Shown: positions 23,101-35,785 of the stretch, one piece after another | How positions within the stretch are numbered: position 1 is the first letter of the stretch | How the letters are laid out: each line of letters opens with the position of its first letter | Origin: Phytoseiulus persimilis | Lineage: Eukaryota; Arthropoda; Arachnida; Mesostigmata; Phytoseiidae | Length of the DNA stretch: 64,000 nt | Assembly (NCBI GenBank): GCA_037576195.1 | Contig: CM075102.1 | Location: forward strand, 9,858,001 to 9,922,000 | Direction of reading: 5' to 3' | The notes under the pieces: model-generated | Databases searched by the model: none | What the model was told of the DNA's origin: nothing | Seen by the model: the letters and a program-made list of their open reading frames with translations, nothing else | Program-made: the position numbers and the translations under genes

Positions 23101-26100
23101 CGTTCGGCTTCTCGCGGTCCAACACGCAGGCCAGCGAAATCCAACAACTGGTCGACATGGGCTTCGATAGACAGAGGGCCGGGGCGGCGCTAACGCTCAG
23201 CCGCAACCTGGAACAGGCCGCTGAACTCCTCCTCACAGACCCTGAAGCCCATCAGCCGCCCGCGAGGTCGGCGAGGTTCCCGGCCGTCGCGGGCGGCCCC
23301 GCAGCCGCCCCCTCGTCGTCTGCGCCGTCGGTAGCTCCCAGCCAACAATCGGACTTCGCTCAAGCGTCAGGTAAATCCCCCCCCCCCCCCCGATTTCCCC
23401 CTCCCGCTGAACTGGATAGAAACCGAAGGGTGACACTCGCTGACCACCCAGCGCCCAGCTAACCGATGTCTGATTTCCACAGGGACGCAAGGCAGCCAGT
23501 CAGCTCGAGAAGACGAACCCCCCCAGATCGAGTCTCCAGCGCAGACTTCTCAGTCGAGCTTCGGAGACGACCACGAGGAGATGATCCTTGAAAACGAAAC
23601 GCCGTTGGACAAAACCTCGATGGACTCGTTCACCAACGAACAACTGCTCCCCGGCTGTATGAATCTGCTCCAAACGTTGCCCGAGACCGTTTTCCGCGTT
23701 TGTGATCTCCTTGTCGTGGTGGTCCAGAGGAACGGGAACGAATGGAGAGACTTCGCGTTGCAGCAATTGCTGGGTGACATCAAAGCGAGAGCGACCCAAA
23801 TGTTGAATTCCCTCACCGATTTGACGCAATCGAACAATGAGACTTCGTTACGACTCGCAGTTATTGTTCATCTTGTCACGTTGCTCTTCGTCGAAATGAG
23901 GTGAGCGAAGATACGTTCTCTAGGCTGGCTCCTACGTCAACAGAACGGCGGTGCTGTCCTGCTCGTATTTCGCTGAGGCAAGTTCTTGCTTTCAGGGTTG
24001 CGTGCGCTCAGCTCCTCGAACAGAGTGAGATGGTGCCGTTGTTGTGCCTGTTGGTGGAGAAATACGCGTCGAACGCCCCGACCATCCAGGCGAATAACAC
24101 TAGTGAGATAACTTCACCCAAATGGCTGGTCAGTGTCCTGATCCTCCTGGATCTTTATGAAAAAGCGGTCGTGGCTTTGAATCGACGGACCCCACTCTTG
24201 CGTCTTTCGCGTCGTAAATGGAAATGGTTCGAAGAACGGAGCGGGAAATGGAGCGCCTACAGTCCAGCCAACAATCAACAAATCGACGAAGCCTACGTCA
24301 ACGGTCTCCAAAGAGTTCGTTTCGCCGCCGGGAGGAGGAAGTACATCGCTGACTTCACGGCAATGGTATGTTTGTTTCATTTTTCCCCAACAGATCGCGT
24401 TTTCGTTTCCTCGTCGCCCTGTCTCTGTCATTGTACCTCCGTCGAGGGAATTATTGTCCGGCTCAAGACCTTCGCCTTCCCTCCAGATCCAAGTCAACGA
24501 AGATTCAACTCACTGGAGACCCATCATGGTGTCTTGGGACAGGTGGGACGCGGACGAAGACACCAGCACTTCCACTTCGGGCAGTTCGTTGTCCGAACAG
24601 CTGGAAGGTTTGCGGCCCGGACAGAAAGAGGTGAGCCCTCAGCAGATCGTTGACACCCGCGCGGGCGTCCATGTGCGCAGCGAGAACTACATTGTTCTCC
24701 CTATTTTTCGTTTCAGCTTGTCATTCGCTCCTGCGTGCAATTGATATCCACTCCCGTCGACGCTCATACGCTGCAAGCCATCCTCCGCTTGTCTCTGAAC
24801 CTGACCAGGGAACACTCGGAGGCAACTCTGTTCGCCGAACTTGGAGGTATCAAGGTGCGTGTTCGCCCTCCCCCTCGCCCACCTTCCGAATGGGACCACC
24901 GGTCGTCGGACAGAACCGTTGAGTAATCGCGGTTTTCCCCTTTTCCCACAGTCTCTCCTCTCGCTGGATGGCACAGCCGGTGCCTTCCCGGGGTTCACGT
25001 CGCTGGTGACGCTGGTTGTTCGGCACGTCATGGAGGACACGAAAACACTGCAGGCAATCATGGAACGGGTCATACAGTCGATGTTGGTTTCTGGAGGCAG
25101 TTGTCACGTAGCAATCAAGGTGAGTGCGGACGGGCGGCGATTTCGCGGAGTCCGACGGCTCCGGCCCGAACCCTCTTGTTGAATTTCGCTAAGATACTGT
25201 CGACTGTCGCAGGAAATGCACTACATTCTCCGCGTGCTGAGTCCCGCCGCCTGCCGGAACCCCCAACTGTTCAAGGAGATCGCCAAGAACACGCTGCGAA
25301 TCTCACTGATTCCCACCAGCAAGCGATCGAACGACGACGACGACGACGCTCGCTTCGTGTCTGCCTCCGCCGTCCAGAGGCTGCGCGCTGTGCCGCCGAC
25401 AGCGAAAAGCTGCCCGCCCTCGCTGCCCCCCGTCGCGAAACAAGTCGTGGCCGAGCTTTTGGAGACTCTCGTGGCCGACGTGCGAAGCGGACTGGACGAC
25501 TCTCCGCCGAGCCAGCCGTTGCTGCCGAAGTCAGCGATCTGCCGACTGCTGGCAGAGCTCGTCAAGAGCTATCCCGCGGTTGCGAAACTGGTCATCGAGC
25601 ACCGATACCATGGAACGGAGCCGTGTTCGGCGCTGGCTTTCATTATCGATAATCTCCTCCCGACCCCGTCGCAGCCGCCTACCGCCCAGCATCAGGGACA
25701 ACAAGCGCAACAGACGACGGCGCAGCAGCAACAACAAGCGTCGCAACAAGCGGGACAGAGCACGTCGCAAGCATCTCCCTCAGCCGTAAACCATGACAAG
25801 GACGCTGCCGCTCTGTCGAGGGTTCTCATCACCACGTTGGCCAGCTGCAGTCATCCGTCTGAGGTAAGCCCGATCGAACGGTCGGTCGATCGGTCGAACG
25901 TGCGCAGGTCCGGCGTCGTTCTTCGGCGGAGCTAACCCGGTCCCGGTCTTGCAGGTGCAGAACTCACTTCTCTATGAGCTCCGTGCGGCTTTCCAGCGAG
26001 CTCTCACCCTCCCCGAAAGCAGTGAGAAACATTCGCGCATTCAGGCTCTGACCGGATTGGTCGGCTGCATCGCCCGGGTCGCCTCGACGCCGTGTAAGTC

Positions 26101-29100
26101 GGCGCCCCCCTCGCGTCTCATCCACCTCCTCATCAAGAAGGGGATCCTCGGGGACCTAGCTCGCGTCTCGCACTCCCTCGACCTTTCGTCGCCGCATCTG
26201 GCCGCCACGATAAATTCCGCCCTGCGGCCACTCGAACTCCTCACCAATCCTGTCAGTCTCCAGAACTCGAATCCCTTCAAGAAAACTTCGAAGAACCGCT
26301 CTTTCGCCGACGTTGTCGCTGGTCGAAGGGACGACGACGAGGGCGCCGACGACGATCAGGAACTCGACGCCCTTCGACGGAGCGATGACGTCGCTTCGGC
26401 GGTCGTCAACGGGGCCGGTTCGGTGATTCCGAGCATCGACAACATCATGGAGATGATTTTCGACAACGACATCAACGGAACCATCAACGCTGTTGTGAAT
26501 CGTTCGATAGAGATGGATTCCGAGCGGGAGCTCCGGGTTCAGGGACCCGTCGAGGAGGAGGAGGACGACATGGACCTCGAAGAGGACGAAATCGAGGAGG
26601 AAGAACCCCCGCCGAGAGGTCATCGTCCGACCCGAACCATCCGTGTTGAAGAAGACGACGTCGAAGGAGTGGACGACGATTCTCAGATGATGCACGACGA
26701 CGATCACGGTGTGGAACCTGCGCTCCAACCCGAGGAGGACGAAGAGGTTCGTTTGAGATTATCACTCCCCAGCTACCTAGGGATGAATCCTGGGTTAAAT
26801 CGGCTTCTAACATCCTGTCCCGATCGGGTGTTCTCCTCTCAGGTGGTCGTGGAACCCGTGGAACCCGACGATGATGAAGACGACGAGGACAGCGACAGTG
26901 AGGTGACGGCGGACCGTGAAGACGCCGTCGAGGACGCCGCCGCTGGATCGGCGGGAGAGAGATCAGGCGCCCCCGTGGTCTCCGGCGCTGGACAAGCCGC
27001 AGCCGGTGTTGCCGAGGAAGACGAAGAGGCAAGTTCCGTTCTCTAGCACTCTGAGTGATCATCGCCACCAGTCACCGAATAACGAATTTTCCCGATTTCG
27101 CGTGAGCAGGAGGACGACTTCGACGAAGAGGATGACGAGGACGACGACGATGACGACGAAGAGAATCCCTTCGGCGGAAGCAACAACGAGGTCCTGCACA
27201 GCACTCTGTTGGCTCGAATGGATCGCAGCGTCGGCATGGGACGTTCGGCCGTCAATCCTTTCACGGAGAGCCTCCTTCTTCAGGTGCTGCCATCCTTCCA
27301 GAGTTCCGGGCTCGAGTTGCCCGGCGTTTCCAGGAACATATCCTACTTGCGACGCCACTTTGAGTCTCGCCGTCGGAAAGCTAACGAACGGCCTCCCTTC
27401 CCCAGGTGAACTTGGAGGACATGTTCCCCAACCACATCTTCTCCGACACCGACGGCGTCAGCCGATACTTGCCGAACATAATGGACTGTTGCGATCCCCC
27501 CGACGGCCTGTCGGTGATTCCCCCGGCCCCGGGAGCCGTTGCGTCCAGTCACCCACTTCTAAGCCGTAACAATGAAGCCGCCGGCTCCTCATCCGGAACC
27601 CAGGGACAGGGCGCATCGCGCAGCAGTAGAGGGTACGGTCGCACACCTGCCCCCCCCCCCCCACCCTCTGCATCGGCCGCCGCAGTCCGCTCGAGAGACT
27701 CATGTCTATTTCATTTTTGCAGACGCGCGTTGGGAGTACAGAGCCGGATGGGTGCCACGAGTGGCTCTCGTACGACGATGAGTGCGGCTTGGCAACTTCT
27801 GAGCGGGAGGGCGAATCCGCCCGCCATTCTGCAGAGACTTTTCGGGCCCGCTCAAGATCACCACATGCCGATCCAGATCTCCACCAACGGGAACCAGTAC
27901 GGCCACGGAGCGGGTGCCAGCTCGGGTTCTCATCATGTGACCACGACGCCTCGCGTGCTGTTCGCCAACACAATGCTCGACACGCCCGAGGACTGGTTCG
28001 TCGATCTTTACGATGAAAACGTGCCTGGCTGCGCGAGTCAGCGGAACGCGGCCGGGGGCTCAGGCACGGTGCCCACCGCTCATTCTCGGTGGATCGAGGA
28101 GAGCAGGGTGTTGGACGGGGACTCGCTCCACGACTGTGTCGCGTTGCTCAAACCCGAGATCATTCCTCACTTGGAGAGGCTGCGCGACGAGGAATTGGCG
28201 CAGCGCAAGGAGAAGCGAAAAGACAAGACGAAAGCCGCCGGCCAGGAGAGAAAGGACTCAGACGCCGCGGATGACAACAAGAAGCCTCGCGACGGCGACG
28301 AGGACAGAGAGGAAGAGCATCGATTGCTGCAGCAGCAACCCCTCTCGGCCACCGCGTCGTCCGCAGCGGATTCCGTGAGTGCGATTCAGTGCTCGTCCTC
28401 GAGCGACAACCGGCAGGGCAGCAGCGCAAACAGCAGCAGACACGCCGAAGACCTTCAGGAGATGGACATGACCATCGTCATCGAACCCACCCAAGTTCAC
28501 GAGGAGTTCGCGCAGAACATCGTCGAGGGCTTGTTGCGACCAGCCGTGATCGCGGGTGACTCTGTCTCGGGAGACGCCGCGGGAGATCCGGACTCCGGGA
28601 GGCGCGACCAGCCGTCGCCGAGACCAGTTGCAGCAGCTTCAGGTGAGCCCCGGGCGCAATGTTCGGCGGACGAGAATTCCGAAGCGATCGTTTGCCGAGA
28701 TGTGAAGCTGATGATTTTGTCTTCCAGGTGGGCCAACAGGCTGCGTCCCGTTGGACTGGATGCAGGACGACCACGCCGCACAGGGCGAGCCGACGCCCAT
28801 GGACACGGCTTCGCCCCCGTCCCGTCGCAGTGCGGAAAGAACAGAAGCCCAGCCCCAACATCCGAATCTGTCCAGGTGAGTGTCACGGACCTCGTGATCT
28901 TCCCCATCGCCGGTTGGGTCGAGCGAGCGAGCACTAAACCCGGATTTTTGCAGTTCCGACGATTCGAGTCCTCTGATGGAATCTCACGGCAGCGCGAATC
29001 TCAACGTGCAGAGCGATGTGCCGATGATCTCGCCCGAATCGGCGACCAATCAAGAAGACCTCACGTCGCACCTTGAGCTTGCCGGCACCAGCGCCGCCGA

Positions 29101-32100
29101 TCTGCAAACCGGCGGACCGACAGCCGCCGCCGCCGCCGCCGCCGCTCAGGAAGACCAGGGCGCGGGTCAAGACGTCGGAGCCTCAGGATCGAACGAGTAC
29201 TCGGCCATCCTCGGAGACATCGAAGTTCCCGAAGGCGTGGACCCTTCTTTCCTAGCCGCGCTGCCAGAGTCGATGAGGCAGGAGGTCATCCAGGATCACC
29301 TCAGGATGCAGAGACTCCGCCAACAGAACCAAACGTCGTCCTCCACGACGGCAGCGCCTGGAGGAACGACACAAGGTGCACAATCCAGCTCAAGCGACGT
29401 CCCGCCTTCGTCGTCGTCGTCGTTCACCGAAGTGAACCCGGAGTTCCTGGCCGCGTTGCCCCCGAACATTCAGGAGGAGGTCCTCGCTCAGCAGCGAGCC
29501 GAACAGCAGCGACTCGCGTCGCAGAACCAAGCTCCCGACGAACCCGCTGATGCCAGCGCGTTCTTCTTGACGTTGCCGGCCGCCCTCCGGCAGACCATCC
29601 TGCAGGATTTGGATGATTCGCTCCTGCCCATCCTACCACCCGACCTCGCACAAGAAGCGCAGACACTACGGGCTCAGGCGCTTCAACAACGGGAAATCCT
29701 CCAAGATCGACTGTTCTCAACCCACGGAGGAACTTCTACCCTGTCGCGCATCCTGCGCACGGCAGTCAATCGCATGGGAAGTGCCGGCGTGACTCGCTAC
29801 ACGATTCACAACCTGCCGTTGCGGCCTTCGGGTCGCGGCGGCTCGAGCGCCTGGGGGTGGAACGCTTTCGGAGGTTCGCACATGGTGCGGCACCGGAACG
29901 TCAGCCGTCAGCTCATAGACTTCGAAGCGTTGTCCTGCCTCCTTGTTCTGCTGTTCGTCGACGAGCCCCGTCTCAACACCAACCGGCTCCACAAGGTTCT
30001 GCGGAACCTGGCCTACAACGAGCCCACCCGACTGTGGCTCGTGCGGGCGCTGTTGTCCATGATCGAAAAGGCCACCCCCGCCTCGGCGGATGACTGCAGC
30101 GATCAGCTGACCTACTTCAACAAGAAAACTGCGGCCAGTTGGCTGTCCGTCAGTCTGGACGCCGCCCTCGGCTGCAAGACAAACATATTCCACATCTACA
30201 ACGGGCAAGTTCTCATCCATCCGCAGGCGGCCAACATGGTGTGTCGACACGCCCTCGACACCCTCATCTCGCTGGGGAAAGCATTTCCGAAGCATTTCAT
30301 GCCGTCGCCGCGGCACCAACAGCCGCCCTCGACGCCGTCGCAGCAAGATCCCCAAGGCAAAAACGGAAAGCAGACGGACTTCTGGTCGTTGATCGTCAAA
30401 CTCGAGCAGCAGTGCCACGGCAAGTCGAAGGGCAAGCACTTGTCCACTCCGATCAAACTGCCAACGGGAGCCGGTGGCTCATCGTCCAAGAAGGACGACG
30501 ACGAAGAAGGCCAAGAGGGCCAGGGAACCAGCCGGGATCCGCGAGACTCCGCCAACAGTGTGATGAAGATCGTCATCGAATCGATGACGGGCTCCCAGTT
30601 CAAAGCGAGCCCGTTGTTCCAGCTGATTCTGCTCCTGGCGCATCCGGTGATACAGAACAGCCAACTTCTGACCGATCGACTCCTGCGACTCCTGGCGCTC
30701 GTCGTCATAGCCGTCGAGGACCGACCCAGCTCAATCGGTCCCGCGGTGCAGAGGTCATCCCAACAGATTTCAGCCGCCGCCGCCGGCGCTGCAACTGCCG
30801 CCGGAACCGCCTCGACCGAGATGAGCTCGAGCAGCACCGGGGCCGATAAGAGTGAGCCGCAGGGGTCGTCCAGCTCCGGCGCATTCGACCCCTCGATCGC
30901 CGACCCGGCTGAAAGCGGAGGCCCCGACCCGATGGCCACTTCCGACGCCGACGATGAGGAAACGGAGCGAATCCTCGAGTCGCATCTCAAGCTCGCTGTC
31001 AATACGCTAACGTCGAAGTCGTGCTCCGAAGCCGGTCTGGAGGATGCGACCGCGCTCCTACTTAAACTGTCCAAAGGGTCGTCGCTCGTGAGGAAAGTCG
31101 TCCTCAAGCTGCTGCTCGACGGCGCCCGTCAATTGGGACACACGGTCTGCGAACACATCCGTCAACTCGAGGACGAACTACGCGGCCTGACCGAGAGCGC
31201 CGACTCCGAAAAGCCGGGACCCAGTGGCGGCTCCGCGATGAAGGGAATCATTCAAGATCGGTTCACTTCCGGTTCGGTTGTCATCACGGCTCCGAAGAGT
31301 CGTGTGAGCTCTCAGGCTGGAGGCAAAATGGCGGCCGGGGCTTCGAGCCGAGAGCTGCAGCTCGCGTCGATGGCTGCACTCACGTCTAAAACATCCAGTC
31401 AGGCTTTCCTCCTGCGAGTTCTCAAGGTCATCATCCAGCTGCGCGGCTGTGCGCAAACCAGCGCTGCGAGCAACAGCAGCAGCGGGGCAAACAGCAACGC
31501 CAACGGTCTCCCCATCAATAGCGATAAACCAAAACCGCCGAGCCAGCAGCAGTCACAGCAGCCGCATTTGGCCACGTCGCTGAGTCACGAGTTGGCTCTC
31601 GATGCGCTCTGGAACAAACTGTCGGACTGTTTGACAGAACTCGCCGATGCCCCGGACCAGCACGCGGTGCTCGTCCTTCAGCCGGCCGTAGAAGCCTTCT
31701 TCCTCGTGCACGCTGCATCATTCCGGAACAGTTCCACCGCTGCCGGTGCCGCCGGAGCGAGCTCCAGCGGGGCAGACGGAGCCGGGGCGGCTGTTGTCCC
31801 CGCCGTGGTGGCCAACCCGGCTGCCGCTGGCGGGAGTGCCGACCGGGGTCTGCACGCCTCAGATCGGTTGCCTCAGGCTGCCGAACAAAACCAACCAACA
31901 GCTGAACCTATGATGATGGAGCCCAGCGAACTGGTACTCGAAATGCCGCCCGTATCGCCGCCCGATGTCGTCGTGCGGAGAACCGGACACGATGACGATG
32001 ACGCTGCAGCAGCAGGAGGCTCGAGTGACGACAGTAGCAATGCCGACATGACAAAGTTCCTCAATTTCGCCGAAACGCACCGAATGGTTTTGAATCAGAT

Positions 32101-34219
32101 TTTGAGGCAGTCTACCGTTCATCTGCCCGACGGGCCGTTTGCTGTTTTGGTCGATCATACTCGAATTTTGGACTTTGACGTTAAACGAAAATACTTCCGT
32201 ACCGAGTTGGAGAAAACGGATGTCAGCGGACGCAGAGAGGACGTTGCTATACATGTCAAACGTGAACTCGTTTTCGAAGACTCTTATAGAGAACTGCACA
32301 GGCGCCCCCCAGAGGATTGGAAAAACAGGTTGTACATCGTCTTCGAAGGCGAAGAGGGCCAGGTGAGTCCGGATGTGGCGCCGCGTGCTTCTCTTATCAA
32401 ACTTCCATCCGATCTGCAACTGAATTCTAACTCTCTCTCTCTCTCTCTCCTCAAACCAGGATGCTGGTGGACTACTCCGTGAGTGGTACACAATCGTTTC
32501 CCGCGAAATCTTCAACCCCATGTACGCTCTCTTCACGACCTCACCTGGGGACAGGGTCACGTACATGATCAACCCCAGCTCACACTGCAATTCCAACCAC
32601 CTGTCGTATTTCAAATTTGTGGGCCGGGTAATCGCGAAGGCCATCTATGACAACAAGTTGCTCGAGTGCTACTTCACAAGATCATTCTACAAACATATTC
32701 TGGGACGGCCCGTCAAGTATATCGACATGGAGTCGGAAGATTACGATTTCTACAAAGGGCTCGTTTTCCTTCTCGAACACAAAGTTGAGGAGCTCGGCTA
32801 CGATCTCACTTTCTCTCTGGAGGTAAGCTGATTCTGTTCTGTAGTGATTCCTCCTCCTCCTCCTCGCTCTGAATTCGGAATTCCTGGCCTCGGCCAGGAG
32901 CGTGTTTGTTCCTCACACCTGATTCGAAATTGCGCGCAGGTCCAAGAGTTTGGAGCGAATTCCATCAAGGACCTAAAGCCCAATGGTCGTCATATCGTCG
33001 TAACGGAAGAAACAAAACACGAATATGTTCGACTCGTCTGTCAGGAGAAGATGACTGGAGCAATCAGGTGAGTTGGCTTCGGTGGGGAGCGTTCCCTTCT
33101 TACCACATTTCGGTGGCCAAAGATCAGTCGGCTCTATTCACGCTGTTTCCCTGATGGAATGGCGCCCTCTGAACTCATGGCGACAAGAAGAGACTAGAAT
33201 CATTGCCTCGCTGCCGGGACTACGTATGAGGGTCCCGGATCGTTCGCTGAGACATTTCCCGAACATCCTGAAGCGAGAATCGGGGAATCCTCCAATTTTA
33301 AATTTTAATTTTAATTTCTCAGTGAGACATAACATTTGGCCACCTTGTTAGATAATAATGATTGCTAACAATATATCCCACACGTGCACCGTGCGCACCG
33401 AGAGCGAAGCACGCAGTTGTTGCCTACATTCACGTATTGAACGAATTTCAGACCCCAGCTGAACGCATTTTTGGAAGGCTTCTACGAGATCATTCCGAAA
33501 CAGCTGATCTCGATTTTCAATGAGCAAGAGCTTGAGTTGCTCATATCCGGGCTTCCCAATATCGACATCGACGATCTGAAACAGAATACCGAATACCACA
33601 AATATCAGAATAATTCGCTGCAAATACAGGTGTGCAGTTGGGCTGAACGATGTATTTGTCGTTGATGGAAGAGACTTCGCTTCTAACTAACGTCCTCCTC
33701 TCGAATGAATTCCAGTGGTTCTGGCGGGCGTTGAGAAGCTTGGAACAAGCGGACAGAGCCAAATTCCTGCAGTTTGTCACAGGAACCTCTAAGGTTTGTT
33801 CTTTCGGCGTTCGCATTCTATCGAAAACCCTTCAGGTCGCCCTGAGGCCCGCGTCGTGCCCGAACTATTTCCCAAATCAGGAGTTTTTCCTTCCTTTCCA
33901 GGTTCCCCTGCAAGGTTTCAGCTCCCTCGAGGGTATGAACGGGGTTCAAAAGTTCCAGATTCATCGGGACGACCGGTCTACGGACAGATTACCGTCGGCG
34001 CACACCTGGTAATATTTCTGTATATTCGCATGATTTCCGTTCCTCGGTTCTATTCGGTTGGACCAGTAGGCATCACAGGCCGACAGACCTTGTTACAATG
34101 TGATGCTTCTCTTCAGTTTCAATCAACTGGATCTTCCGGCCTACGAAACCTACGACAAACTGAAGGCTATGCTGCTGAAAGCCATCAGGGAGTGTTCGGA
34201 AGGATTCGGATTCGCGTAA
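17122..34219 (+). CDS. HUWE1: E3 ubiquitin-protein ligase HUWE1 (HECT, UBA and WWE domains)
   Basis: HUWE1 is a giant HECT ligase that ubiquitinates many nuclear and cytosolic substrates. 28 exons close in phase: 17122-17166, 18063-18161, 18280-18433, 18522-18684, 18796-18963, 19091-19692, 19878-20106, 20184-20391, 20520-23370, 23483-23900, 23996-24365, 24487-24630, 24717-24854, 24952-25119, 25213-25863, 25955-26746, 26843-27028, 27110-27283, 27406-27632, 27723-28642, 28728-28875, 28954-32362, 32460-32822, 32940-33067, 33452-33629, 33716-33793, 33902-34008, 34117-34219. The product is about 4406 aa (human 4374). The start [10 protein letters not shown] matches the family start. Visible domains: armadillo-like N terminus ([11 protein letters not shown] onward), UBA near residue 1427, WWE near 1720-1795, long acidic tracts near 2200-2560, ubiquitin-binding LP motifs ([18 protein letters not shown]) near 3046-3130, and HECT from about 4070. 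The catalytic Cys is in PSAHTCFNQLDLP, residue 4373, 33 from the end as in human. Intron 17 is GC-AG. Confidence 0.97.
23377..23391 (+). repeat. C15 homopolymer in HUWE1 intron 9
   Basis: Fifteen consecutive C residues start six bases after the donor of HUWE1 intron 9 (23371-23482). A second run of 13 C lies at 27650-27662 in intron 19. Such runs are length-unstable and often misread. Confidence 0.9.
27029..27109 (+). other. GC-AG intron in HUWE1
   Basis: Exon 17 ends ...GAAGAG followed by GCAAGT, and the frame hits a stop 18 bases further on, so splicing is required. Cutting at GC and joining to the acceptor at 27109 keeps phase zero and continues the acidic run. The donor fits the strong consensus known for GC-AG introns (AG before GCAAGT). 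Confidence 0.75.
32431..32449 (+). repeat. (CT)n tract at the HUWE1 HECT intron acceptor
   Basis: Nine CT units just upstream of the acceptor at 32458-32459 act as the polypyrimidine tract of intron 22, directly before the HECT-coding exon 23. Confidence 0.85.
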
Positions 34220-35785
34220 CAACATCGACAGTAAAAAACGAATGCGAGCTGAAACTCCTCAGGGAGACAAGTTCCATGTTTGCTGAATATCGTGCGCGTT
34301 CAGCCTCAATGTACGAGGAAAGCAAAAAGATCTCCAGTGCTGAGAGCGAGCGTCGTCGCGTTGCACATCGGCCGGGACTTGCTAGAGAGACACCGATAAT
34401 TAAGATTTGTAGTGGCTGTCATGAATTTCCTCGACCAATCAAGCAAGCAACTGAGCAACGCCGCCGCCTGTGTGGAGCGGAATAAAATCGCTTTATAATT
34501 TTTGAAAGCTGAAACTCCGAGTCGAGAAGTATAAGCCGATCAGCGGAACAACTCAGGAAGCTGAAAAGACTTGAAAGTTATACCTACGCAAAAAACATCA
34601 ATCGCGACTCTGCCAGAGAGTCATCGTTGTACATTTGTGTAATATGCTAGCCGAAATAGGGAGAAAGCAAGCGAAGAGAACAGCGGACAACGGAAGAGAG
34701 AAGAAAAAGAAGAAGCTAACGCGCTCAACATCTCATGCGACGGAGGCGGACACCCCTCCAAAGAATTGATAGATCGATAGGTTTAGAAGTATTTTACGAT
34801 GAAGTTGCCGAAATTCTTCCGACATTAGAGCGTCCACGTGTTGACTGAAAGGATGGCAAAAAAAAAAACTTTGACGCCTACTTGATATCCTACCAATCCA
34901 TGTTTTCGGCTTTGAGTCAAACCAGGTGTCGGTCGAAGAGTTCATCCATCCATCAACCACCCCTCCATCGGACCCTGATGACTTGTTCTGGTCAATTCGA
35001 AGAGAATACTTCTTCTTTCTGCGTTGAGGCTGACGGTTCAGCAGGATGGCCGCAAAGGGAAATCGAGGAGATGGAAAGGATATTACAACAAAACAGCACT
35101 TGACTTTGCGGTGGAGGCAAGAAGGGCGTGTTGTTCCTAAACGTGTGAGTGTGATAGGATTATGAAAGCCACTCCTTTCTTCGAACAGACAATGTGAAAA
35201 TAAACTCAAACATATTACTACTTGTGAGTTGTGTTTTGACTGGGAGAGAAGCAGGGAGCAGCAACATAAGATGCAGGGCAAATGACACGGTGCTTTCAGA
35301 TTAGAAGATCTTTCAACGATCTCGATTCGAGCGCCATGGGTGCCTTTTCCGCGGCGGAACAAAAATCGATACGAAGTTCATAGTTCAGCATTTATTCAGT
35401 ATGTACAGCTTGACAACCTTTGACAACCCGCCTCGAAGACTTGCTCGTTCGTCTCTTATCAGCGACTCTCATATATTTTCTCATTAAATAAATTCAGCAT
35501 ATTTTATCCACACTCGTGACCTCTGTCGTACGCAAAAGTTGGCCTTGTCGTTATAGTTAGTCAGCACCCGCTCGGTTCGTTCGACAACCTTGTATCGACC
35601 CCGGACAGATTCTCATCAGAGTCCGGACTCGAGGTGCTTCAAGAGGAGAGACTTCAGCTCCACAGGCTTCCAGTACTTACACTGAAGATTTATGGCAATA
35701 TTTCCAAGTCGGGTTGAGACTCCTGGATTTTTGGCCAGCCCAAATTGATCTATAAATTACAGCCGAGCTTACTGGCACTGGAACA
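34220..35785. other. HUWE1 3' UTR and convergent intergenic region
   Basis: HUWE1 and the peroxidase gene converge here. AATAAA on + lies at 34481-34486 and 35199-35204; AATAAA on - (for the peroxidase gene) lies at 35396-35391. The + signals allow a short or a 1-kb HUWE1 3' UTR. A 209-codon open frame on - (34733-35362) has irregular composition, no known family and sits in this UTR zone; I treat it as chance. No RNA gene was seen. Confidence 0.5.

Noticed and set aside
34733-35362. 209-codon - open frame
   Set aside because: It lies in the HUWE1 3' UTR and convergent zone, contains runs of basic and cysteine-rich nonsense, and resembles no family.
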